A stretch of 19,308 nucleotides of DNA from UMGS1519 sp963621885 (GTDB lineage: Bacteria > Actinomycetota > Coriobacteriia > Coriobacteriales > Eggerthellaceae): NCBI GenBank assembly GCA_963621885.1, contig CAVFFT010000065.1, positions 1 to 19,308 of the forward strand, in the 5' to 3' direction. A program made the position numbers and the translations under genes. Every line of letters starts with the position of its first letter. Within the stretch, counting starts at the first letter, position 1. Positions 13,701-19,308 of this stretch are shown here, in pieces. Under the pieces are notes generated by a model. It had not been told where the DNA came from. It saw only the letters and a list, made by a program, of their open reading frames with translations, and ran no database searches.

Positions 13701-15592
13701 TCACCGAGGACAGCGTCGCTCATCTGGGGCAGCTGGAACGCCCGATTCGCGTGGTTGACCAGTGGATGTACCACACGCGTCTGTACGCGGCGGCGAAGGT
13801 GTGCACGCAGCGCGACGACCTCGATCTCGTGCAGTTGATGAGCTTCGGTTGCGGCCTCGACGCGCTGACGACCGACGAGGTGCAGGAGATTCTCGAGAGC
13901 GCGGGCAAGATTTACACGCTCTTGAAGATCGACGAGGTTTCGAACCTGGGCGCGGTGCGCATCCGCATTCGCAGTCTGCTGGCGGCGTTGCGCGATCAGG
14001 CCGATGAGCAGGCAGAATCGGCGGCGGCACAGCATTCTTGCGGCTTGGCGAATATTGACTTCGACGCCATTGCTGCCAAGGTGGACGCCGGTCTTGCCGC
14101 GGACACGAGCGCCGAGGATCGCGAGCGAGCCGAAAGCGCCGCGCAGGTGGAAGCCGCGCGTGAGGCGGGCTACCCGGTCGACAACGAGGCGGAAGCGGGC
14201 CGCAGCGTGAAGCGCGAAGGCACAAGCACCGAGTTCGAGCGCGTGGAATTTACCAAGGAGATGCGCGATGCCGGCTGGAAGATTCTCGCGCCGCAGATGG
14301 CGCCCATCCATTTCGCGCTCATTCGCGACTGCCTGGAGTACTACGGCTACAACGCCGAGCTCCTGCCGAGCGTCGACAAGGACGCGGTGGACGCGGGCCT
14401 GAAATACGTGAACAACGACATCTGCTACCCCTCGATTCTCACGACCGGCCAGATTATGGAAGCGGTGATGAGCGGTCGCTACGACACCGACCATCTCGCG
14501 ATTCTGATTTCGCAGACCGGTGGCGGCTGCCGTGCGACGAACTACATCTCGCTTATCCGTAAGGCGTTGAAGCAGGCGGGCATGGGACATATCCCCGTTA
14601 TCGCGCTGCAGCTGCAGAATACCGGCGAGAAGAATTCGGGCTGGGAAATCACGCCTCCCATGTGGAAAGATGCCCTCACCGCCATCGCGGTGGGCGACCT
14701 GCTGATGCAGTGCCTCTACCGCACGCGCCCCTACGAGGCGGAACCGGGTTCGGCGGACAGGCTCTTCGACCATTGGATGTCGGTGTGCGGCGCCAACTTC
14801 GTCAAGGGCATGTCGCGCAAGGAGTTCAAGCGCCACGTGCATGATATCGTCGCCGATTTCGACACGCTGCCGCTGGTGAACGACCGCTCGAAGCCGCGCG
14901 TGGGCGTGGTGGGCGAGATCCTCGTGAAGTTCCATCCCACGGCGAACAACGAGCTCGTGAAGGTGATTGAGGCGGAAGGCTGCGAGGCTGTGGTGCCGGG
15001 CCTGATGGAATTCTTCCTGTTCGGCATCTCCGGCCATATCTTCCAGCGCGATCCGCTGGGACGTTCGAGCTCGGGCGCGTTTATCGCGAAATACGGCCTG
15101 AAGCTTATCGAGACGCTGCGCAAGCCCATCATGGACGAGCTTGAAAAGTCGACCCGCTTCGAGGTGGGCGCCAATATCTACGAGCTCGCCGACTATGCGA
15201 AAGAGATTCTCTCACTGTGCAATTCCATGGGTGAAGGATGGCTGCTCACCGCCGAGATGGTCGAGCTCATCAAGACGGGTACGCCGAATATCGTCTGCGC
15301 CCAGCCCTTCGCCTGCCTGCCGAACCATGTGGTGGGCAAGGCGGTCATCAAGGAGCTGCGCCGCCGCCATCCCGAAAGCAACATCGTGGCGGTGGACTAC
15401 GATCCCGGCGCGTCCGAGGTGAACCAGCTCAACCGCATCAAGCTGATGATTTCGGTTGCGAAGGCGAATCTCGAGGAGTCGGAGAATCGTGCACGTTCGG
15501 GGCGCAGCGCGTTTCTCGCGGGTCCCGAGCCTGAGCGTGAGGTGATCGACGACTTCCAGGACGAGGTGACCGATCGGATTATCGCGAAGTAA
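10751..15592 (+). CDS. Giant fused 2-hydroxyacyl-CoA dehydratase activase/dehydratase-like protein
   Basis: The 1613-residue protein starts at METLHDN, with AAAGGAGA upstream. After an Ala/Pro-rich leader come two ATP-binding BadF/HgdC-type activase modules: GIDVGSTT (62-69) and GIDAGSTT (379-386). Each keeps both cluster-binding cysteines: Cys180 and Cys219, and Cys507 and Cys546, 39 residues apart as in HgdC. Next is a DUF2229-like part with CKACDNHC (689-696) and Cys721, then Cys811, Cys836 and Cys853. An Ala/Glu-rich linker (about 1090-1160) leads to a C-terminal dehydratase D-subunit-like part with CYPS (Cys1225), GGGC (Cys1260) and Cys1516/Cys1522. In known systems the activase uses ATP to push one electron at very low potential into the dehydratase or a double-cubane cluster protein. 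Here electron injector and acceptor are probably one cytosolic, oxygen-sensitive polypeptide. The substrate is unknown. It is cotranscribed with tetR. Confidence 0.92.
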   Translation: METLHDNLENEKVAEGMEPRATRIAAGEEAASVAVAPEAAAAPAAGAATVATPAAGETLHIGIDVGSTTVKFAILNAKGEILYSLYRRHHADVRATVVEVLEEACAKYGDEIMTIAITGSGGLLLAQWLGVQFVQEVIASKTAVETFIPQTDVAIELGGEDAKIIYFDAGSIEQRMNGTCAGGTGAFIDQMAVLLDTDATGLNELAAQHEILYPIASRCGVFAKTDVQPLLNEGARKEDIAASIFQAVVTQTISGLACGHPIRGHVAFLGGPLQYLPELRARFYDTLGLDGEHIILPENAHLFVAAGCAIAGAKEATPERLADVLGRLKNLGDVQGNDVERLAPLFANEAEYEEFRARHDQERVKRGDLASYSGNVFLGIDAGSTTLKTALIGEDGELLWSFYANNRGDVLGCAKRALKEMYAQLPKSEGGAPLVNIGHATVTGYGEGLLLQALGVDSGEIETVAHLRGAEEMIPGVEFILDIGGQDMKCLRVRDGVIDHIMLNEACSSGCGSFIESFASGLNLEISEFAETANRAEHPVDLGSRCTVFMNSRVKQAQKEGATVGDIAAGLAISVVKNALFKVIKIRDPHEVGTKVIVQGGTFLNDAVLRSFEQLSGVNAVRPDIAGNMGAYGAALLARDRYREAVFRQQQGERVGAAYSLGADMLITSHLLGPDELDALEPVQRTTRCKACDNHCLLTINDFGVDPETGKHRRFITGNRCERGAGHTNTKTKVPNLFEYKAKRLFSYKPLDPEHAPRGTVGIPRVLNMYENYPFWFTFFTELGFRVIVSDPSTKKTYEAGIESIPSENACYPAKISHGHIMNLLEKHPDFIWMPCSKWERQEDETAGNHYNCPMVMSYSEALRLNIDELHTGDVAFLNPFLPYDKKEKLKKRLFVELVRNNANVMTKYAPAPTQKDIDRAVDAAWAEDARFHEDMHVKGEETLEWMERTHTHGIVLAGRPYHNDPEINHAIPELITSFGLAVLTEDSVAHLGQLERPIRVVDQWMYHTRLYAAAKVCTQRDDLDLVQLMSFGCGLDALTTDEVQEILESAGKIYTLLKIDEVSNLGAVRIRIRSLLAALRDQADEQAESAAAQHSCGLANIDFDAIAAKVDAGLAADTSAEDRERAESAAQVEAAREAGYPVDNEAEAGRSVKREGTSTEFERVEFTKEMRDAGWKILAPQMAPIHFALIRDCLEYYGYNAELLPSVDKDAVDAGLKYVNNDICYPSILTTGQIMEAVMSGRYDTDHLAILISQTGGGCRATNYISLIRKALKQAGMGHIPVIALQLQNTGEKNSGWEITPPMWKDALTAIAVGDLLMQCLYRTRPYEAEPGSADRLFDHWMSVCGANFVKGMSRKEFKRHVHDIVADFDTLPLVNDRSKPRVGVVGEILVKFHPTANNELVKVIEAEGCEAVVPGLMEFFLFGISGHIFQRDPLGRSSSGAFIAKYGLKLIETLRKPIMDELEKSTRFEVGANIYELADYAKEILSLCNSMGEGWLLTAEMVELIKTGTPNIVCAQPFACLPNHVVGKAVIKELRRRHPESNIVAVDYDPGASEVNQLNRIKLMISVAKANLEESENRARSGRSAFLAGPEPEREVIDDFQDEVTDRIIAK

Positions 15593-15614
15593 GGGATGCG
15601 AGGTCGCTCGCATT

Positions 15615-15745
15615 GAAGGCGTAAACGATGCATCCTCGCGCTAAGCAAGGGGCGAGGCTACTAGCGGGACGCGAGACCGATTCCGCGCCGTCCTTTACGG
15701 CAGGATCGTCGCACTGAGGGCATAAACGCATCGAGGGCATAAATG
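15615..15745. repeat. Three copies of a 13-bp GAGGGCATAAACG-like motif
   Basis: GAAGGCGTAAACG (15615-15627), GAGGGCATAAACG (15716-15728) and GAGGGCATAAATG (15733-15745) lie in the gap after the giant gene. The last two are 17 bp apart, immediately before the terminator stem. Function unknown; they may be remnants of a duplicated segment. Confidence 0.5.
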
Positions 15746-15777
15746 AAGCGCGTTCCCGCGAGGGGAGCGCGCTTCTT
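15745..15777. terminator. Terminator between the giant gene and the XRE gene
   Basis: GAAGCGCGTTCCC (15745-15757) pairs with GGGAGCGCGCTTC (15763-15775) over 13 bp with one G-U pair and the loop GCGAG. TT and then a broken T-rich stretch follow on the plus strand, and ATTTATG follows on the minus strand. It probably serves both convergent genes. Confidence 0.65.
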
Positions 15778-15791
15778 GCTGTCTTCTGGAG

Positions 15792-16217
15792 CTATTGCTG
15801 GTCGATGGTGTGTTCGCCAAATTCGTAGAGCGCGGTGTTGGTTTCTGCAAGCGAACGCTGATGGTCGATGCAGAAGATGATGATCGCATCGCGCCGGTTC
15901 TTCGCGTACAGGCCATTCACTTCGCCAATTTGAAGAAGGCGATTGGTCTCACGCAGGTTGAGCCTCATGGCCAGCGCGATTGCGAGGAGCTTTTCGCGCG
16001 AAGGCTTCCGTTCGCCTTTGAAGATCTGGTAGCCATAGGTGGGTGAAAGCCCCGCCGCCCGTACGGTTTTCGATTGCGCCAGACCCTTTTCCTTAAGCAT
16101 CTGCGCAAGGTAGTCGGGCAGCGATTGCGTGCGAAGATCGTTGCTTCCGATGAATTCTTCGACCGACGATGAGGAAAGCAGCTCGTCAAGCAGCTGTTCT
16201 GTTAACGGCTCATTCAT
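15792..16217 (-). CDS. XRE-type helix-turn-helix regulator
   Basis: The 141-residue protein has an acidic, Ser-rich N-terminus (LLDELLSSSSVEEFIG) and an XRE/Cro-like DNA-binding domain at about residues 33-100. Its helix-turn-helix is at about 46-70 (LAQSKTVRAAGLSPTYGYQIFKGERKPSREK), followed by LAIALAMRLNLRETNRLL. The remaining 40 residues (AKNRRDAIIIFCIDHQRSLAETNTALYEFG) look like a small helical accessory region. GGAAGGGG upstream supports the start. It lies 58 nt behind the DUF4352-type gene on the same strand, so the two are probably cotranscribed, and both are divergent from the membrane kinase. A role in the same signalling locus is likely, but its DNA targets are unknown. It is too large to be a simple Cro-type protein. 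Confidence 0.85.
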   Translation of the reverse strand: MNEPLTEQLLDELLSSSSVEEFIGSNDLRTQSLPDYLAQMLKEKGLAQSKTVRAAGLSPTYGYQIFKGERKPSREKLLAIALAMRLNLRETNRLLQIGEVNGLYAKNRRDAIIIFCIDHQRSLAETNTALYEFGEHTIDQQ

Positions 16218-16275
16218 TGTGCGCCCCTTCCCGTCAATGCGTCCCCCTGTTTATGCGTGCGTCAATGTGGGAAGC

Positions 16276-17034
16276 CTATTCCACATTCCATGCGGCGGTC
16301 GATTCGCTGTTGATCAACGAGCTATAGTAATGCACCTTCGTAACCGGGGCGTCGAAGTATATAGTGCCGGTCACGCTGCCACCAGAGGACAGGCTACCGC
16401 TGCCCAGCTCATTTTCGCCATTGATATATATGGTCATGGCGCGCAGGGCGCCCTTTTTGTCTTCCACTTTCCAGTCGTAGGTGTTGTACGATTCGGTGCT
16501 GCTGCCGTTGTTCGTGTAGGTCACGGTGACGGCGACAATCTCGCTGCCGTCATAGTTCGCAAGGCCCGTTTCCACCTTGTCGACAGACACCACGAGGTCA
16601 TCGGCGAGTATGACCCCGTCGCCAATAGCGAGATTTGAGAAGTCGGTGTCTTCTTCCGCGTCGGCGGCTTCGGATGCATTGGCATCTGCGCCATCGGACA
16701 TGTCAGTGCCATCGGCGCTTTGCTGGGCGGCGCTTTCCGTCTGCGTGTCGTCGACCGCCTCGTCAAGGATGGTGCTGTAGAGGCTCTGCGAGGCGAGCAC
16801 CAGCACGATGGTGACAATGGAGATGACGATGCTTGCAATGCCTATTTCCTTGCCGGAGTGCTTGCCGTGCGAAATGCTGATCATCGCGGGGATTCCCAGC
16901 CCCAGCGCGATTATGGCCAGGAAGAACGAAAGGTTGTTGATGATGGGAATCACCGATCCCAGCACCGCAACAATCGAGACAACCAGTGCGGCGATCGCAA
17001 GGCCCGATTTGCTGAGGTTCTCTGTTTCTGCCAT
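16276..17034 (-). CDS. Membrane protein with N-terminal DUF4190-like helices and C-terminal DUF4352-like domain
   Basis: The 252-residue protein starts with three hydrophobic segments (about residues 11-31, 35-55 and 63-85), resembling DUF4190. A very acidic, Ser/Ala-rich linker (about 90-132) follows, then a beta-rich domain (about 139-252) resembling the immunoglobulin-like DUF4352/telokin fold. Its characteristic stretch is EIVAVTVTYTNNGSSTESYN, and SSGGSVTGTIYFD follows. The helices anchor it in the cytoplasmic membrane and the Ig-like part is probably outside. No lipobox or signal peptidase site is seen. A strong AGGGGAGG lies five bases before the ATG. It leads the minus-strand pair with the XRE gene and is divergent from the kinase gene. 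Function unknown; extracellular binding or sensing at the envelope is an inference from architecture and neighbours. Confidence 0.8.
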   Translation of the reverse strand: MAETENLSKSGLAIAALVVSIVAVLGSVIPIINNLSFFLAIIALGLGIPAMISISHGKHSGKEIGIASIVISIVTIVLVLASQSLYSTILDEAVDDTQTESAAQQSADGTDMSDGADANASEAADAEEDTDFSNLAIGDGVILADDLVVSVDKVETGLANYDGSEIVAVTVTYTNNGSSTESYNTYDWKVEDKKGALRAMTIYINGENELGSGSLSSGGSVTGTIYFDAPVTKVHYYSSLINSESTAAWNVE

Positions 17035-17153
17035 TTTTCCTCCCCTATTTGGTTTATGGCTGTTAACGAAGCGGAATCAGGATAGGAAAACGCGCGGTGC
17101 GAAACATTAGCTGGGAGCGTTGATTTGGCATGCGGCAGAGGGCGGGAAGGCCG

Positions 17154-17240
17154 CCCGGACGGGAAGAGCCCGGACGGGAAGAGCCTGGGCGAATGGACGC
17201 GGGCTGTTCGCTCGAATGAGAAGAGCCTGGACGGGAAGGG
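17154..17240. repeat. 15-bp tandem repeat in the kinase/DUF4352 intergenic region
   Basis: CCCGGACGGGAAGAG occurs twice head to tail (17154-17168, 17169-17183), and a diverged copy CCTGGACGGGAAGGG lies at 17226-17240. The GC-rich block sits in the 300-nt gap between the divergent genes. The side near the DUF4352 gene (17041-17130) is AT-richer and should hold that gene's promoter, though I see no clear -35/-10 pair. The kinase frame is open through the repeat (reading PDGKS), but no start signal supports coding. Confidence 0.7.
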
Positions 17241-17322
17241 CGCGCGGCAGGGACGGCGTGAGGCACGCACCGCCGCTCACCATTCGTCCATGGTGCGCCC
17301 CAGCCTGCGTGACGCCATTCGC

Positions 17323-17328
17323 TATCAT
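17323..17328 (+). promoter_or_regulatory. -10 of a probable leaderless kinase transcript
   Basis: TATCAT (17323-17328) ends six bases before the kinase ATG, so transcription would start at or beside that codon. There is no purine-rich Shine-Dalgarno in the gap. The flanking decamer GCTATCATGG is the same as at the thiamine operon promoter. Confidence 0.4.
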
Positions 17329-17334
17329 GGGGCC

Positions 17335-18624
17335 ATGAATGACGCGCGTGAACTTTCCGATTATCTGGCAGCCCTCGAGAACGAGGGCTCTTATCTTGTT
17401 GATTGCGTTTTGGGAAATAGCGACGCGGAAATCACCGAAAAGGTGTACCGCTTTGATGCTGACGGCAAGAGGCAGGGGCCGTATATTCGCAAGCGGTTCG
17501 CGCGTGATTCAGGCATGGGCGAGGCTTATGAGCGGATTCATAAGGCGACTCGCGCCGGTGTGAGCTTTCGCCATATCCCTCGCGTGTTCGCGTTCTATCG
17601 TGACGAATCGGAAGCGGTTGCGATTATCGAATACGTGGAAGGGGACACGCTGCGGGCGCGGGTGGATAAAGCGGGCGCGGGTCTAGAGGCGGCGCGCTTG
17701 TTGTTCCCCGCTTTGTGCGACGCCGTGCGGGAACTGCAGGAGCTCTTTACGCCACCGCTCATCCATCGCGATTTGAAGCCGGATAACATCATCGTTCGCG
17801 ATGGCTCTGTGGTGATCATCGATTTTGGCATTGCGCGTGCCTATCGTTATGGCGCGCAGGCGGACACCACGCATTTGGGCACCCGGGCCTATGCGCCGCC
17901 GGAACAATACGGCTATGCACAGACGTCGCAACGTAGCGATGTGTATGCGCTTGGCTGTCTTCTCTTTTTCCTGTTGAGCGGGCGGGATCCTTCGCCGGAG
18001 GATCTTTGCGCGGACTTTGAAGGGCTTTCGCTTCCTTGGGAATTGCGTACGGTGATTCAGAAGGCGTGCGCCTTCGATCCCGCGGCACGATTCGCGAATG
18101 CGCGCGAGTTGCAGGATGCTTTCGTACAGGCGATTGGGCAGGGCGCAAGAACGTCTGCGGTTCCCCTGTCGTGGCATGATGGCGATGCTGGGGGATGGGC
18201 CGGTGACGCAGGCACCCAGGCCGCGGGTGCTTCCTGGAACAATGGCGGCGGTCGAGTTGATGGGGGACAGCCGCGAGTAATCGTGAATCCGCCTATGCGG
18301 CAGCGTCGTCGTGGCTTCGCACGCAATATTGTGATTGCGGTCGTCTTCGTGTTTCTCCTTTTCGAATGCCTATGCTTCTTGGTCGATCCTTCTCTTGGGC
18401 AATACCAGGACGATTTGATTGAGAACGCGTTTATATATGGCGCATGGGATCCCTTGATTATCGGGGCGATATGCTTCGCCCTGCTTGACCGCAAGCATTT
18501 GCGGGAACGTCGCGCGTGGGCGGCGCGCATTGACAAGCGCTATGACAAATGGATTGTGATCGGGTTGGTGCTTCTCGCGTTCGTCTCCGCATTCGTTGCG
18601 GCCTTGGCGGGGTACCTTATCTAG
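17335..18624 (+). CDS. Membrane-anchored Ser/Thr protein kinase (Hanks type)
   Basis: The 429-residue protein carries a bacterial eukaryotic-like kinase domain (about residues 20-268): candidate ATP Lys53 in IRKRF, the catalytic loop HRDLKPDN (144-151, Asp146), DFG (163-165), the activation segment TTHLGTRAYAPPEQYG (178-193) and SDVYALG (201-207). The glycine-rich loop is poor (VLGNSD..., no GxGxxG). A Gly/Ala-rich spacer (about 275-320), a basic RQRRRG stop-transfer motif and three hydrophobic segments (about 330-350, 371-384, 405-428) follow. Unlike PknB-type kinases it has no PASTA repeats or large outer domain. I start at 17335, where the kinase-like sequence begins, rather than at an upstream TTG in repeat DNA. 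It is divergent from a DUF4352-type membrane protein and an XRE regulator; signalling together is an inference. Confidence 0.9.
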   Translation: MNDARELSDYLAALENEGSYLVDCVLGNSDAEITEKVYRFDADGKRQGPYIRKRFARDSGMGEAYERIHKATRAGVSFRHIPRVFAFYRDESEAVAIIEYVEGDTLRARVDKAGAGLEAARLLFPALCDAVRELQELFTPPLIHRDLKPDNIIVRDGSVVIIDFGIARAYRYGAQADTTHLGTRAYAPPEQYGYAQTSQRSDVYALGCLLFFLLSGRDPSPEDLCADFEGLSLPWELRTVIQKACAFDPAARFANARELQDAFVQAIGQGARTSAVPLSWHDGDAGGWAGDAGTQAAGASWNNGGGRVDGGQPRVIVNPPMRQRRRGFARNIVIAVVFVFLLFECLCFLVDPSLGQYQDDLIENAFIYGAWDPLIIGAICFALLDRKHLRERRAWAARIDKRYDKWIVIGLVLLAFVSAFVAALAGYLI

Positions 18625-18651
18625 GCGTCCATGCCGGATGGCGCGTTGGGA

Positions 18652-18783
18652 TATAATGACCGGCCGATAGATGCGACAGCGGCTACCGCGTTTCGACGCG
18701 ATGCGTGACCGCTTGCGCGCGGTCAATTGCCTATGTTACCGGCCCATTTACACGCCGGTTCGCGCTGAAGGAGAGGAAGCGAC
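18652..18783 (+). promoter_or_regulatory. rsmI promoter and structured leader
   Basis: A perfect TATAAT (18652-18657) without a clear -35 predicts a leader of about 120 nt. The leader contains a perfect 7-bp stem, TGACCGC (18706-18712) with GCGGTCA (18719-18725), and a 6-bp stem, ACCGGC (18738-18743) with GCCGGT (18754-18759). The Shine-Dalgarno GAAGGAG (18767-18773) follows the second stem. Neither stem has a T-run. It matches no riboswitch class I know. Confidence 0.4.
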
Positions 18784-19308
18784 ATGTCCGGCAAGCTCGT
18801 GATATGCCCCACGCCCATTGGGAATCTGGCGGATATGCCGCCGCGCGCGCTTGAGGCCTTGCGCACCGTGGATGCGGTGCTCGCCGAGGATACGCGTGTG
18901 ACGGGAAAGCTCCTTGCGGCTTTCGATATTTCGCGCCGCATCGAGCGCCTCGACGAGAACGTGATGGCAGAACGGGCATCGCGCATTGTGGAGCGCATTC
19001 AGGCGGGCGAGACCATTGCCTACTGCACCGATGCAGGCATGCCGGGTGTGTCCGATCCGGGATTGCGGCTCGTGGATGCCGCACGCGACGCGGGTGTGGC
19101 GGTTGAAGTGATTCCCGGCCCCACGGCGGTGGCGACCGCTTATGTGGCAAGCGGCTTCAGCTGTCCCCGTTTCTATTTCGGCGGGTTTTTCCCGCGCAAG
19201 GCGGGCGAACGTACACGCGCGCTTGCGGTGACGGAAACGCTTGATGCGGTGAGCCTTTTCTATGAGAGTCCGCATCGCATTGCGGCGGCGCTTGCTGCGG
19301 TCGCCGAG
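18784..19308 (+). CDS. rsmI: 16S rRNA (cytidine(1402)-2'-O)-methyltransferase, 3' end cut by window edge
   Basis: RsmI uses SAM to methylate the 2'-OH of C1402 in the 16S decoding centre, working alongside RsmH, which makes the base methylation at the same nucleotide. The frame is open from ATG 18784 to the last base, giving 175 residues of a protein usually about 280 long. It begins MSGKLVICPTPIGNLADMPP, the tetrapyrrole-methylase-fold signature. LAEDTR (33-38), DAGMPGVSDPG (83-93), IPGPTAVATA (110-119), FGGFFPRK (132-139) and YESPHR (160-165) are all RsmI motifs. The Shine-Dalgarno is 10 nt upstream. The stop lies beyond the window, which is why the gene is easily missed. Identification is secure; the C-terminal HTH-like domain is not visible. 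Confidence 0.95.
   Translation, partial: MSGKLVICPTPIGNLADMPPRALEALRTVDAVLAEDTRVTGKLLAAFDISRRIERLDENVMAERASRIVERIQAGETIAYCTDAGMPGVSDPGLRLVDAARDAGVAVEVIPGPTAVATAYVASGFSCPRFYFGGFFPRKAGERTRALAVTETLDAVSLFYESPHRIAAALAAVAE

Noticed and set aside
11654..15037. 1127-codon open frame on the minus strand inside the giant gene
   Set aside because: Antisense shadow of GC-rich coding DNA; His/Arg/Ala/Val-rich composition, no recognisable domain, and the plus strand carries a clear conserved protein.
17125..17334. N-terminal extension of the kinase from a TTG codon
   Set aside because: Basic repeat-derived sequence, no ribosome binding site, and the -10 at 17323-17328 fits a start at 17335.

Overview
The window reads as high-GC chromosomal DNA from an anaerobic actinobacterium. 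The best guess is a gut or oral member of the Eggerthellales/Coriobacteriia. The clues are the high GC with strong G/C at third codon positions, very long antisense open frames, a giant 2-hydroxyacyl-CoA dehydratase activase-type iron-sulfur protein, an orphan HicB-like helix-turn-helix protein, and a mix of leadered and apparently leaderless genes. The assignment rests on remembered gene content; no search was run.

Layout from left to right. (1) The 3' part of a cysteine desulfurase gene, cut by the left edge. (2) serC (phosphoserine aminotransferase) behind a promoter whose -10 region sits inside a perfect inverted repeat; serC ends at a strong hairpin terminator facing tlyA. (3) tlyA (rRNA 2'-O-methyltransferase) on the minus strand, probably leaderless. 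(4) A cation diffusion facilitator with long acidic termini. (5) A UPF0210/DUF711 'PFL family' protein. A 46-bp tandem repeat lies before this gene and a 20-bp tandem array lies after it. (6) A thiamine salvage operon, thiM, an MTH1187/YkoF-type binding protein and thiE, under a TPP riboswitch whose switching helices can be drawn. (7) A convergent orphan HicB-like HTH gene. (8) An intergenic region with four CAAAGTGCAA boxes, a promoter and a 36-bp near-palindrome, leading into tetR and a 1613-residue fusion of two ATP-dependent activase modules with dehydratase-like modules. (9) A minus-strand pair (XRE regulator and DUF4352-type membrane protein), divergent from a membrane-anchored Ser/Thr kinase. 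(10) The start of rsmI (16S rRNA C1402 2'-O-methyltransferase), running off the right edge.

How it fits together. The thiamine genes form one TPP-controlled unit. The TetR gene and the giant protein look like one transcript, with the palindrome placed at the expected transcription start. The kinase, Ig-like membrane protein and XRE regulator look like an envelope signalling locus. The remaining genes (serC, tlyA, rsmI, desulfurase) are housekeeping. The best candidates for undescribed biology are the TetR/giant activase unit and the kinase/DUF4352/XRE locus. No CRISPR array, insertion sequence, phage gene, tRNA or rRNA was seen.
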